Source of the DNA: an uncultured Clostridia bacterium
Lineage (GTDB): Bacteria; Bacillota; Clostridia; Christensenellales; Aristaeellaceae
Length of the DNA stretch: 39,069 bases
Direction: 5' to 3'
Assembly: GCA_946187775.1 (NCBI GenBank)
Contig: CAMHSI010000010.1
Coordinates: 1 to 39,069 of the forward strand
Part shown: positions 13,280-19,941 of the stretch, piece by piece
How positions within the stretch are numbered: position 1 is the stretch's first letter
Layout: each line of letters starts with the position of its first letter
Translations under genes and position numbers: made by a program
The notes under the pieces: model-generated
Told to the model about the DNA's origin: nothing
The model's database searches: none
What the model saw: only the letters and a program-made list of their open reading frames with translations

Positions 13280-15265
13280 ATGGCGCGGACAATCCTGCGG
13301 AGCAAACGCAGCCGGGACGGACAGGTCGCCTCGGTGTGGGAAAATATGGGCATGCTGGAGGAGACCGTTTACCAGCGGGAGGAGCAGTGGGCCGGAGAGG
13401 TTCAGAAGTTCAAAGACATGGAGGCTTCCCTGGCTTCCGCCGGGCTGCGGTGCTTCAACAAGCCGAATCTGTTGAAGCAGAATTTCTGGACGCAGAACAG
13501 CGCCCTGGGCCGGAATGTGGTCTACGGGGCTGACAGCCGGTGGGCCGCCACCAGCAGCCCCTACCTGAGCAGCTACAACCGGCCCACCGAGTACACCCAG
13601 ACCACCGCGCCCACCGCCGCGGAGCTGGCCGAGTGCTGCGCGTATTACACGACCACGGAGGATGGGGTCACCACGTATCACCTGTACAAGGACGAGGACG
13701 ACATCAAGGCCACGGTCGCTGACCTGGCCGCGGCCGACCAAATCACAGAGCTGGACGGGGACGTGTACAGCAAGGCCATCCAGTATGCCATTACCGCCAA
13801 TACCGCCTGGGGCAACGCGGAGTGGCTGATGTATTACTGGAGCCAGACCAACAAGTATAAGCAGGGGGACAGCTGCCGGGAGTACGGACAGATCCCCGAG
13901 ATGATTCCCGGCGAGAAGTACACCGTGAGCGTGTGGGCCCGGGTCATCAGCGGGGACGGCGCCCTGATCCGCTTCTCCTGGGGCGGGACGCACAACAATA
14001 CGCCCTTCAACCAGGAGGGAAAGTGCGTCGTGAGCGATCCCATCGAGGTCAAGGGCAGCGCCTGGGCGCGCTACAGCTGGACCTTTACGTTTAACCCCCA
14101 GGGGGACTGGTACACGGAGACCTCGGAGGACGTGGAGGGCGTGACCTGGATCACCCGGAACTACAACTGGAACAAGCGGGTTGCCTTCGGCGTGCTGCGG
14201 AAATGGAACAGCGTGATCCAGCTGACCGGGTTCCGGCTGGTGGCCGGCCGGATGTGGGTCACCGATACCTGGGACGACATCGGGGATAAGATTGACCAGT
14301 ACACCGGGACAATCGATCAGCTGGCCACGGATATGGCCGCGAAGGCCGACAAGGCGAAGACGGAGCTCACCGGGCCCGTCAGCATGGGACGGAAGACCGG
14401 CTCCCCTGCCGGCGTCCGCAGCCTGGCCATGGGCGACAACGCCGTCGCCGGCGGGAAAGGCTCCGCCGCGCAAGGCATCGGGGTCGTGACCTACACGGAC
14501 GGGGGCCGGGCCTTCGGCAGCTACAACGCCGTGCCGACGCGGAACGTGGCCAACTATGCCGTGGCCCATGAGTACGTGGTGGGCGATTATGCGCGGTATG
14601 AGGAGGATATGATCGACCCGGTGACTGAGCAGATCATCCCCGAGGATAGCACGGTGGAGATCTATCTGTGCACGGAGGCGCATACCTCCGTTGAGGACTG
14701 GCCGGATCCAGATAAATGGTATCGGGTCGCGCGGTTTACCCTGGCCGAGTACAGCGGCAACTCTGTGCCGGCGGATCTGCTGGAGGCCGTCGGAAACGGG
14801 ACCGGCGACGGCGCGCGAAGCAATGCCCGGACCCTGGACCGGGATGGAAATGAGACTTTGGCGGGGAAACTCACCCTGGGGGCCGCGCCGGCCGGCGACA
14901 TGGACGCCGCCACGAAGGCTTATGTGGACGGGGCCGGGCCCGTCATTATGGTTAACCTGGGGACCGTTGACCTGGGAAACGGCTCTGTGCGGTTCTACCC
15001 GCCCTTCGCCGCCCACAGATACCGTCCAGCGGAGCTCGTGCTGAGCAGTACGGACGGCATCAGCGCGGTGACGGTCAAAACGGGGAAAACAACCGCCGAA
15101 TATATCAACCTCAACGCCACACTTACAATCACGCCCGGGGTTATGTACAACTACAGCAAAGATGTCACCCTCAAGCTGGAGAAGATCGAAAAGACCTACA
15201 CCCTCGACGGGTCGGCCTGGTCTGAGGCGGATGTAAACGGGGCCACCGTGGATTTCACCTATTAA
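13280..15265 (+). CDS. Long tail fibre protein with carbohydrate-binding-like and head-repeat domains
   Basis: A 661-residue fibre. It starts with a helical segment (SVWENMGMLEETVYQREEQW). Residues ~60-330 hold a beta-sandwich resembling a carbohydrate-binding module (IPGEKYTVSVWARVISGDGA, SAWARYSWTFTFNPQGDWY). Then come a YadA-head-like stretch (SLAMGDNAVAGGKGSAAQG), a short module with DKWYRVARF, and the common phage fibre motif KLTLGAAPAGDMDAATKAYV (~540-560). A beta tip of ~110 residues ends the protein. It is the best candidate for the main receptor-binding fibre. The C-terminal tip is followed 13 bases later by the next gene. Confidence 0.8.
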   Translation: MARTILRSKRSRDGQVASVWENMGMLEETVYQREEQWAGEVQKFKDMEASLASAGLRCFNKPNLLKQNFWTQNSALGRNVVYGADSRWAATSSPYLSSYNRPTEYTQTTAPTAAELAECCAYYTTTEDGVTTYHLYKDEDDIKATVADLAAADQITELDGDVYSKAIQYAITANTAWGNAEWLMYYWSQTNKYKQGDSCREYGQIPEMIPGEKYTVSVWARVISGDGALIRFSWGGTHNNTPFNQEGKCVVSDPIEVKGSAWARYSWTFTFNPQGDWYTETSEDVEGVTWITRNYNWNKRVAFGVLRKWNSVIQLTGFRLVAGRMWVTDTWDDIGDKIDQYTGTIDQLATDMAAKADKAKTELTGPVSMGRKTGSPAGVRSLAMGDNAVAGGKGSAAQGIGVVTYTDGGRAFGSYNAVPTRNVANYAVAHEYVVGDYARYEEDMIDPVTEQIIPEDSTVEIYLCTEAHTSVEDWPDPDKWYRVARFTLAEYSGNSVPADLLEAVGNGTGDGARSNARTLDRDGNETLAGKLTLGAAPAGDMDAATKAYVDGAGPVIMVNLGTVDLGNGSVRFYPPFAAHRYRPAELVLSSTDGISAVTVKTGKTTAEYINLNATLTITPGVMYNYSKDVTLKLEKIEKTYTLDGSAWSEADVNGATVDFTY

Positions 15266-15278
15266 GGGGGTATTTGGG

Positions 15279-15473
15279 ATGGACGGGAATAAAACCATCT
15301 ACCTGACCGGGCTGTATGGCCAGATGATCCCCGTCCGGGCCGGCGACATCCTGCGGGTGATGCCCCACACGGTCTGGACGGAGGTCGTCCTCCTCGGCGG
15401 GACTGTGATTAAGGTCCTGGAGGATGGGGACATGGTGGAAAAAATGAGAGCCGGAGGAAAAGAAAATGATTGA
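15279..15473 (+). CDS. Small protein after the fibre gene, unknown
   Basis: A 64-residue protein preceded by AAGGGGG. The sequence starts MDGNKTIYLTGLYGQMIPVR and contains hydrophobic strands (WTEVVLLGGTVIKVLEDGDM). It may be a small beta-barrel. Its 3' end overlaps the next ORF by 8 bases. No family recognised; its place suggests a fibre chaperone or accessory protein. Confidence 0.55.
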   Translation: MDGNKTIYLTGLYGQMIPVRAGDILRVMPHTVWTEVVLLGGTVIKVLEDGDMVEKMRAGGKEND

Positions 15474-15666
15474 ACTGCCGAAGGGGCTGCAACAGATCGG
15501 AGACGAGGCCTTCCGCGGGTGCTCCGGGTTTAACGGGCAGGTCATGCGGATCCCCAGAGACTGCCGCGTCGGCCGGATGGGGCTGATGGACTGCTTCCTG
15601 GACCGGGTCGAGACCTATCCGACCGAGTTCCGGGAGGATACCACGCCCGAGGAGGTGAACGGCTGA
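15466..15666 (+). CDS. Short leucine-rich-repeat (BspA-type, LRR_5) protein
   Basis: A 66-residue protein starting MIELPKGLQQIGDEAFRGCS. LPKGLQQIGDEAFRGCSGF and the following IPRDCRVGRMGLMDC read as two BspA-type LRR_5 units, in which 'lP.gv..Ig..AF.gC..L..v.iP' repeats. Full BspA proteins carry many such units as adhesins; here only about two remain. It may be a cut-down adhesin module or a small partner of the protease behind it. The start has a GGAGGAAAAG site, and the stop overlaps the next start by one base (TGATG). Confidence 0.6.
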   Translation: MIELPKGLQQIGDEAFRGCSGFNGQVMRIPRDCRVGRMGLMDCFLDRVETYPTEFREDTTPEEVNG

Positions 15667-16337
15667 TGGCCATGGCTACGGTGCTTAAGATGGAGCTGTG
15701 GGACCGGTCGGATGGGAGTGCACGGTGCATGATCACCAGCGTGCCCGTGGACCCGAAAAAGGTCATGAATACGCGGGATTATGCGCATAAATACCGGCGG
15801 CATCTCGCCCAGCTGCGGGCCTATAACCGGTTTATGATCATCATCGACAGCAAGGGCGGCGCGAAGGACTCCGCCATCGGCCTGCTGGACGCGATGCGGG
15901 CCGAAATCGGGACGAAAAAACAGCCGGCCGCCATCCTGATCGACGGCCTGTGCGGCAGCGCGGCGACCTACATCGCCGCGGGGCTGAAAAAGGTGCCGGT
16001 CTACATCACGCCAGGCAGCCGGTACTATATCCACATGCCCAAGACCACCTGCTTCGTGCGGCGGGGCGGCGGCGTCTGGAACGCCATCTACAAGGCCGGG
16101 AATAAGGCCACGATTCGGGATATGGTGAAGATGTACCACCAGAAAACCAGTGTGCCGGCGGGCGGCATATGGAAGGTGCTCGGGATCCGGAAGAAGGTCC
16201 ATGTGCCGAAACGGACCATCCGGAAATGGATGACGGAGGGAAAGTCATTTACCGCCGGGGAGGCGGTTAATTATGGGTTGTGTGACGGGATCATGACACG
16301 GCACGAGTTCGAGAAGGGAGGCGCTTGGGGATGCTGA
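15666..16337 (+). CDS. ClpP-like serine protease in tail/lysis region
   Basis: A 223-residue protein with the ClpP/crotonase fold pattern. FMIIIDSKGGAKDSAIGLLD (residues 56-75) matches the oxyanion-loop strand and GG turn. LIDGLCGSAATYIAAG holds the likely nucleophile Ser98, and YYIHMPK the His123. SFTAGEAVNYGLCDGI matches the C-terminal 'A.e.GlvD.I' helix. The acid residue is not obvious. An insertion of ~60 residues with basic patches (KVLGIRKKVHVPKRTIRKW) lies before that helix. The phage already has a canonical prohead ClpP protease at 37383, so this one must do another job, possibly fibre or tail processing. Coupled by overlap to genes on both sides. Confidence 0.7.
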   Translation: MAMATVLKMELWDRSDGSARCMITSVPVDPKKVMNTRDYAHKYRRHLAQLRAYNRFMIIIDSKGGAKDSAIGLLDAMRAEIGTKKQPAAILIDGLCGSAATYIAAGLKKVPVYITPGSRYYIHMPKTTCFVRRGGGVWNAIYKAGNKATIRDMVKMYHQKTSVPAGGIWKVLGIRKKVHVPKRTIRKWMTEGKSFTAGEAVNYGLCDGIMTRHEFEKGGAWGC

Positions 16338-16432
16338 TGTTTGCGGTGGGCATGTGGTTCGGCGCTATGGTCGGGGCTTTTCTCGTGGTGCTGGTGGTGG
16401 CGGCTGCAGATCGGGGGGATGAGGATGGTTGA
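16331..16432 (+). CDS. Tiny single-pass membrane protein (33 aa)
   Basis: An ORF of 33 residues, MLMFAVGMWFGAMVGAFLVV and onward, one transmembrane helix followed by an acidic DRGDEDG tail. It overlaps the protease gene by 7 bases and the endolysin start by 8. The ribosome site is inside the upstream gene (GGGAGG at 16316-16321). Its place before the endolysin suggests a holin-type or holin-modulating role, but the length is at the lower limit for such proteins. Confidence 0.5.
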   Translation: MLMFAVGMWFGAMVGAFLVVLVVAAADRGDEDG

Positions 16433-17342
16433 CTCCAAGCTGCTCGCCCGGGCAGGGTATACCTACCTGGGGCGGCACTATTCGGAGATGGACTGCCAGG
16501 CTTTCGTCGAGCGGTGCCTGGCTGACTGCGGGAAGCGGGTTAACCTGGCCGGGAGCAATGCCTGGTATCGGAAAATGAGCTGGGTCGGCACGCCTGAGGA
16601 GTGCCGGAAAATGTTCGGGTGCATCCCTGAGGGCGCGTTCCTGTTTATCCTGGAGAACGACGGGAAGGAGCCCGCTAAGTACCGCGGGGACGGCGTCGGA
16701 AACGCCTCCCACATCGGGATCTACACCGGCACCCGCCAGGGCGCCATCCACTCCAGCGCTTCCCGTGGCTGCGTCGCGGAGAGCCGGTTTGCCGGGAAAT
16801 CTATCCGGGGCGGGTGGAACCGCGTCGGGCTGTGGCGGGAAATCAGCTACAGCACCAGCATCAATGCCGCCCTGGGGCGCGATCCCGGCGCGGAAAAGGT
16901 CAAAGAGAACGGAGGGATTATTATGGGCATGTACGCGAAAACGGTGCCCACGTCCACCAGTCGCGGCGATACCGTCAACATGCGCAAGGGCGCCAGCCTC
17001 GATCACAAGATCGTCACGCGGGTGCCCTTCGGGGCGAAGGTGCTGGTGGTCCAGGATCTGGGGAAATGGTGCCAGGTTAAATGGACCGACGGCACCGGCC
17101 ACGACTGGAACGGGTACATCGCCAGCGATTACATCGAGTACGGCGGCGCGGACGGCGAGGCCGGCGAGGTGTCGCTGGATCAGTGCAACGAGATCGACCT
17201 GGGCATCGGCGAGGCTGAGGGGCTGCAGCGGCGGCTCCTGGCCGTGCTCGACAGGGACGGCGCCGGCGATGAGGCTCTGCAGCTGGTGCGCGATACCTTG
17301 GAGACACTGGACCGTGTCGGCGCGATCGTGGGGCGGGGGTAA
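16425..17342 (+). CDS. Endolysin, NlpC/P60-type with SH3b domain
   Basis: A 305-residue peptidoglycan hydrolase. Residues 1-150 form an NlpC/P60-like cysteine peptidase: EMDCQAFVERCLADCG with nucleophile Cys24, and NASHIGIYTG with His96. Such enzymes cut peptide bonds near D-Glu in the stem peptide. Residues ~167-245 are an SH3b wall-binding domain (TVNMRKGASLDHKIV, GAKVLVVQ, WCQVKW, GYIASDYIEY). A helical C-terminal tail follows. I chose ATG 16425 (GGGGGGATGAGG site); the longer frame from 16341 only adds a Trp-rich antisense-like stretch. There is no signal peptide, so export depends on the holin. Confidence 0.9.
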   Translation: MVDSKLLARAGYTYLGRHYSEMDCQAFVERCLADCGKRVNLAGSNAWYRKMSWVGTPEECRKMFGCIPEGAFLFILENDGKEPAKYRGDGVGNASHIGIYTGTRQGAIHSSASRGCVAESRFAGKSIRGGWNRVGLWREISYSTSINAALGRDPGAEKVKENGGIIMGMYAKTVPTSTSRGDTVNMRKGASLDHKIVTRVPFGAKVLVVQDLGKWCQVKWTDGTGHDWNGYIASDYIEYGGADGEAGEVSLDQCNEIDLGIGEAEGLQRRLLAVLDRDGAGDEALQLVRDTLETLDRVGAIVGRG

Positions 17343-17370
17343 ATAATAATTTGTGGATGAGGTGGTTGCG

Positions 17371-17730
17371 ATGCCTGAGTGGATTGTTAAATACTGGGTC
17401 GAGTGGGTTTTTGGTTTGATCATCGCCGGGCTTGGCTTTATCGTGAAGCGGCTCAGCGCCAAGATCCGGAGGGAGCGCGAGGCCAGGGAGCAGCTCGACC
17501 AGCGGGCCGCCGCGGAGACGGAGGCCCTGAAGGCCGGAATGAAGAGCCTGCTGCGGCGGCAGATCCTCGCGGACTGTAAGGTGGCCATGATGGATGGGTA
17601 CTGCGACGAAACCGTGCGCGATACCATCACGGCCATGTATGAGGCCTATCATGGACTGGGTGGGAATGGATCAGTGACAGATGCCTATAATTCTATGCGA
17701 CAGCTGCCACTGGTTCCGATGGATCATTAA
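17371..17730 (+). CDS. Membrane-anchored coiled-coil protein in lysis block
   Basis: A 119-residue protein starting at ATG 17371 (GAGGTGG site). One N-terminal transmembrane helix (WVFGLIIAGLGFIVKRL) is followed by a long charged helix (KIRREREAREQLDQRAAAE). A conserved-looking motif around residues 60-95 (MKSLLRRQILADCKVAMM, YCDETVRDTITAMYEAYHGLGGNGSV) matches a small protein found with endolysins in many Clostridia prophages. A holin-accessory or spanin-like role is plausible; most such hosts are monoderm, so a spanin is less likely. Confidence 0.65.
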   Translation: MPEWIVKYWVEWVFGLIIAGLGFIVKRLSAKIRREREAREQLDQRAAAETEALKAGMKSLLRRQILADCKVAMMDGYCDETVRDTITAMYEAYHGLGGNGSVTDAYNSMRQLPLVPMDH

Positions 17731-17742
17731 GAGGAGGAGAAT

Positions 17743-18111
17743 ATGATGAAAAAGTTGCTGTGGTGCCTGGTGCTGCTGTCTGCTCTGCTGCTGTCCTGTT
17801 CGGTTGCTCTGGCTGAAGGCGAGCTTCCCACGGAGCCTTTCTCGTGGGAGCAGCTGGCCACCATTGCCGGCGCGACGGTGGCCACTGTCCTGATCGTCCA
17901 GCTGCTCAAGTTGCCGCTGGATAAGGTCTGGAAGGTGCCTACTCGCATTGTGGTGTATCTGATCGCGCTGGTGATCCTGCTGCTGGCCACTCAGTTTACA
18001 ACGGGACTGACGACGCAGAACGGGATCCTGACAGCGGTCAATGCGGTGATCGTCGCCCTGGCTGCCATGGGTGCCTATGAGGTGACATTTAGGAAGCTGG
18101 AAGGTAAATAA
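17743..18111 (+). CDS. Probable holin with signal-like N-terminus
   Basis: A 122-residue membrane protein with an excellent AGGAGGAG site. Residues 1-24 look like a cleavable signal (MMKKLLWCLVLLSALLLSCS, then ALA-EG). Two transmembrane helices follow (ATIAGATVATVLIVQLL, IVVYLIALVILLLATQF) and a third hydrophobic stretch (GILTAVNAVIVALAAMGAY), then a short charged end. Size, topology and place after the endolysin fit a holin or pinholin. A signal-type start is seen in some holins with regulated insertion. It is the last gene before a strong terminator. Confidence 0.75.
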   Translation: MMKKLLWCLVLLSALLLSCSVALAEGELPTEPFSWEQLATIAGATVATVLIVQLLKLPLDKVWKVPTRIVVYLIALVILLLATQFTTGLTTQNGILTAVNAVIVALAAMGAYEVTFRKLEGK

Positions 18112-18124
18112 TAGGAATATGATT

Positions 18125-18160
18125 CCCCAGAGGAGTGATCCTCTGGGGCTTTTTTTTATT
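18125..18160 (+). terminator. Terminator at end of late operon
   Basis: CCCCAGAGGA (18125-18134) and TCCTCTGGGG (18139-18148) form a perfect 10-bp stem with loop GTGA, followed by C and a T-rich tail. It ends the lysis block. Confidence 0.95.
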
Positions 18161-18171
18161 TGCGCGAAAAA

Positions 18172-18225
18172 AGTTTAATTAAACTCAAAAAATGTATTGA
18201 CTTTAAGTAAACTTAATAGTACAAT
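18172..18225 (+). promoter_or_regulatory. Promoter with two palindromic operators
   Basis: TTGACT (18197-18202), 17-base spacer, TACAAT (18220-18225): a strong sigma-70 type promoter. The palindrome AGTTTAATTAAACT lies just upstream (18172-18185). A related one, TTAAGT-AA-ACTTAA (18203-18216), fills the spacer. A repressor bound there would block RNA polymerase. The sites differ from the 22.8 kb operators. Confidence 0.85.
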
Positions 18226-18270
18226 ATAGACGTTCCCTGAGGGGACGATAAAAAACGGGAGGAAATGAAA

Positions 18271-18705
18271 ATGAAGAGCATCATGAAAAACGCCTGGGAG
18301 ATCGCAAGGAAAGCCGCGACTGAATTCGGCGGAAAAGCCTCCCAGTATATTGCAGAGGCGCTGCGGATGGCGTGGGCAGCTGCCCGGCGGAACATCGTTG
18401 ACCGGATCGCTGATCTGGAGCGCATGGGATTCCGTCGCTGGCAGAAAAACGGCATGGACCGGATGTACATCAACGCCAGCACGCTCGGCCTGATCTGCTC
18501 GTACCACAAGAGCGGCACCATCAGCTACGCAGAGTTTGGCGGCGAATACGTCAGCAACAGCGAAGCGCGCCGGATGTCCGGAGCGAAAACCTATATCGAC
18601 CTGATCCACAGGCGCATCGTTAGCGACAGCGCCAGGCTGGCGGCTGCGGCGGCTGATCTGGTTGGAGTTGACTACAGCTACGGTGATACGATCATCGCGC
18701 TGTGA
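18271..18705 (+). CDS. Accessory protein of unknown function (conserved in Clostridia mobile elements)
   Basis: A 144-residue protein with its own promoter. ATG 18271 is preferred because GGGAGG lies eight bases upstream; ATG 18265 is too close. The N-terminal 40 residues are helical (AWEIARKAATEFGGKASQYI, ALRMAWAAARR). The core FRRWQKNGMDRMYINASTLG with CSYHKSGTISYAEFGG and NSEARRMSGAKTYID resembles a small protein family that I recall from Lachnospiraceae prophages and conjugative elements, with no known function. It is separated from the lysis genes by a terminator and probably forms a two-gene unit with the next ORF, expressed independently of the lytic cycle. Confidence 0.65.
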   Translation: MKSIMKNAWEIARKAATEFGGKASQYIAEALRMAWAAARRNIVDRIADLERMGFRRWQKNGMDRMYINASTLGLICSYHKSGTISYAEFGGEYVSNSEARRMSGAKTYIDLIHRRIVSDSARLAAAAADLVGVDYSYGDTIIAL

Positions 18706-18727
18706 GATAGAAAAGGAGGAGAAAGAA

Positions 18728-19156
18728 ATGAAAAAAATCATCAATGGAAAACTGTACGACACGGAGACTGCAAAAGAGATTGGACTCAGGGCACACGGTG
18801 AAGGCCCTCGGGATTTCCATTATTTCGTCGAGCGTCTGTACAGAAAAAGGACTGGCGAATATTTCCTTCATGGTGAGGGCGGTCCTATGACACAATACGC
18901 CAGAACGATTGGCCAGAATCAGTGGTCAGGCGGTGAGAAAATCATGCCGCTGGATTATCAGGCCGCGCGGGAATGGGCAGAGAAACACATGGACGCTGAT
19001 GATTACATGGAGGAATTCGGACCTGTCAGCGAGGATGGCAATGGAGAGAGAACCGTGCTGACTATTTCGCTGGATGTCGCTACAGCCGAGCGGATCCGGA
19101 GAGCAGCAAAAGAAGGTGGTGTGAGCGTTAGCGCACTGATTGCATCAAAGTTCTGA
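18728..19156 (+). CDS. Accessory protein with C-terminal ribbon-helix-helix-like segment
   Basis: A 142-residue protein (site AAGGAGGAG). Residues 1-95 (MKKIINGKLYDTETAKEIG, YRKRTGEYFLHGEGGPMTQY, MPLDYQAAREWAEKHMD) match a domain that recurs in Clostridia plasmids and prophages, of unknown function. The last 35 residues (RTVLTISLDVATAERIRRAA, then EGGVSVSALIASKF) have the strand-helix-helix pattern of Arc/CopG-type DNA-binding proteins, so it could bind the palindromes in its own promoter. That autoregulation is an inference. A terminator follows directly. Confidence 0.65.
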   Translation: MKKIINGKLYDTETAKEIGLRAHGEGPRDFHYFVERLYRKRTGEYFLHGEGGPMTQYARTIGQNQWSGGEKIMPLDYQAAREWAEKHMDADDYMEEFGPVSEDGNGERTVLTISLDVATAERIRRAAKEGGVSVSALIASKF

Positions 19157-19163
19157 TCAGAGC

Positions 19164-19202
19164 GGAGGCCTGCAGGAAGATCTGCAGACCTCCACTTTTT
19201 TA
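19164..19202 (+). terminator. Terminator after accessory pair
   Basis: GGAGG-CTGCAG (19164-19175) pairs with CTGCAG-CCTCC (19182-19193) around one mismatch, followed by a T-run from 19196. Confidence 0.9.
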
Positions 19203-19472
19203 TTGTCCTTCGGTGGCCAGACGCCAGGCGCATCAATGGATTTTATCCGGAAGAAAAAAACGCGGTAATGAGGGGAGCGGGCAACGCGGATGTTTTGAGG
19301 CTGGCGAAATTTTTTATTTTCACGCTGCTGAATCTATAACAGACGCCGGTCCGGACGGATCAGACCTATCCCCCGCCCCATCAAGAGTTAAAAGGCAGGG
19401 GAACGAACACCGTGAAGGGCCCAGTCCTTTACAGCGCGTGATACAAAACAAAAAGGGGGGTTTTCGTCCAAC
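19203..19472. other. Non-coding stretch before attachment region
   Basis: No ORF here has a ribosome site or family likeness. A short frame at 19213-19476 is low in coding character. The stretch has mixed base composition and leads into the integrase arm-type sites. Nothing else seen. Confidence 0.6.
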
Positions 19473-19590
19473 CTAACAGTAAATGATATTTTCTAACAGT
19501 TTCTAACAGAAAAATTATTTTACTGTTAGGCGGTGCATATTATAGAAGGAAAAGCGCATAATTGACAATCTAACACTTCTAGCAGTAAAA
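19473..19590. promoter_or_regulatory. Arm-type integrase sites, left cluster
   Basis: Repeated CTAACAGT-type octamers at 19473-19480 and 19493-19500, CTAACAGA at 19503-19510, the inverted ACTGTTAG at 19522-19529, CTAACACT at 19570-19577 and CTAGCAGT at 19579-19586. They lie 50-160 bases from the tRNA-like core and in AT-rich DNA, as expected for sites bound by the integrase N-terminal domain. Confidence 0.75.
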
Positions 19591-19635
19591 TAAACATAGG
19601 GAGCCGTTATTTTTGATGTGGCTTGTGGCGGACAG

Positions 19636-19677
19636 TTCGGGACCAAAAGGCCGCGGGTTCGAATCCCGCCACTTCGA
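19636..19677 (+). other. attP core: 3' half of tRNA-Pro(CGG)
   Basis: Canonical 3' half of a tRNA: anticodon loop TTCGGGA (19636-19642), 3' anticodon stem CCAAA, five-base variable loop AGGCC, T arm GCGGG-TTCGAAT-CCCGC (19653-19669), acceptor strand CACTTCG, discriminator A (19677). The bases before the loop cannot pair with CCAAA, so the tRNA likeness begins at the loop. Integration at this core would restore the 3' part of a host tRNA-Pro gene. It stands 260 bases downstream of the integrase gene's 3' end. Confidence 0.88.
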
Positions 19678-19680
19678 CTT

Positions 19681-19722
19681 TCTCCGGAAGTGTTAATCTG
19701 TAAGGCTTCCGGAGATTTTTTT
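19681..19722 (+). terminator. Terminator directly behind the tRNA-like core
   Basis: TCTCCGGAAG (19681-19690) and CTTCCGGAGA (19706-19715) form a 10-bp stem, followed by seven T. It would replace the terminator of the host tRNA after integration. Confidence 0.92.
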
Positions 19723-19880
19723 ATTCCGCGGGCGTGTGGAAAACGCTGTGGAAACGGTGCAAAAATGGGGGAAAAATCGGCGCGTGGATGCCTGGATGCC
19801 TTGTGCGGCAAGGGTTTGCGGTTGGGAGAAATGGGGGAAATTTTCATTTGTTCGCCCTGGTATTCTGTTTTCCGGGAAAT

Positions 19881-19925
19881 AAAAAAAGCGCCTGGGTCCT
19901 TTATTTACAAGGGCTCAGGCGCTTT
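19881..19925 (-). terminator. Integrase terminator (both directions possible)
   Basis: AAAGCGCCTG (19885-19894) pairs with CAGGCGCTTT (19916-19925). The - strand copy ends in a run of seven T, 17 bases after the integrase stop. Confidence 0.88.
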
Positions 19926-19941
19926 GCATCGAAGGCTGGCT

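Noticed and set aside
12668-15298. 876-aa minus-strand open frame across the fibre genes
   Set aside because: A shadow of the + strand fibre genes; composition biased to His, Gly, Pro and Arg as in other antisense frames here.
16341-16424. Longer endolysin start
   Set aside because: The extra 28 residues are read in the frame overlapping the 33-aa membrane ORF, are Trp-rich and have no ribosome site; ATG 16425 has one.
19213-19476. 88-codon + strand ORF before the attachment site
   Set aside because: No ribosome site, no protein pattern, and it runs into the arm-type sites.
19636-19677. A complete phage tRNA gene at the attachment site
   Set aside because: Only the 3' half is present; the bases before the anticodon loop do not pair, and no D or 5' acceptor arm exists.
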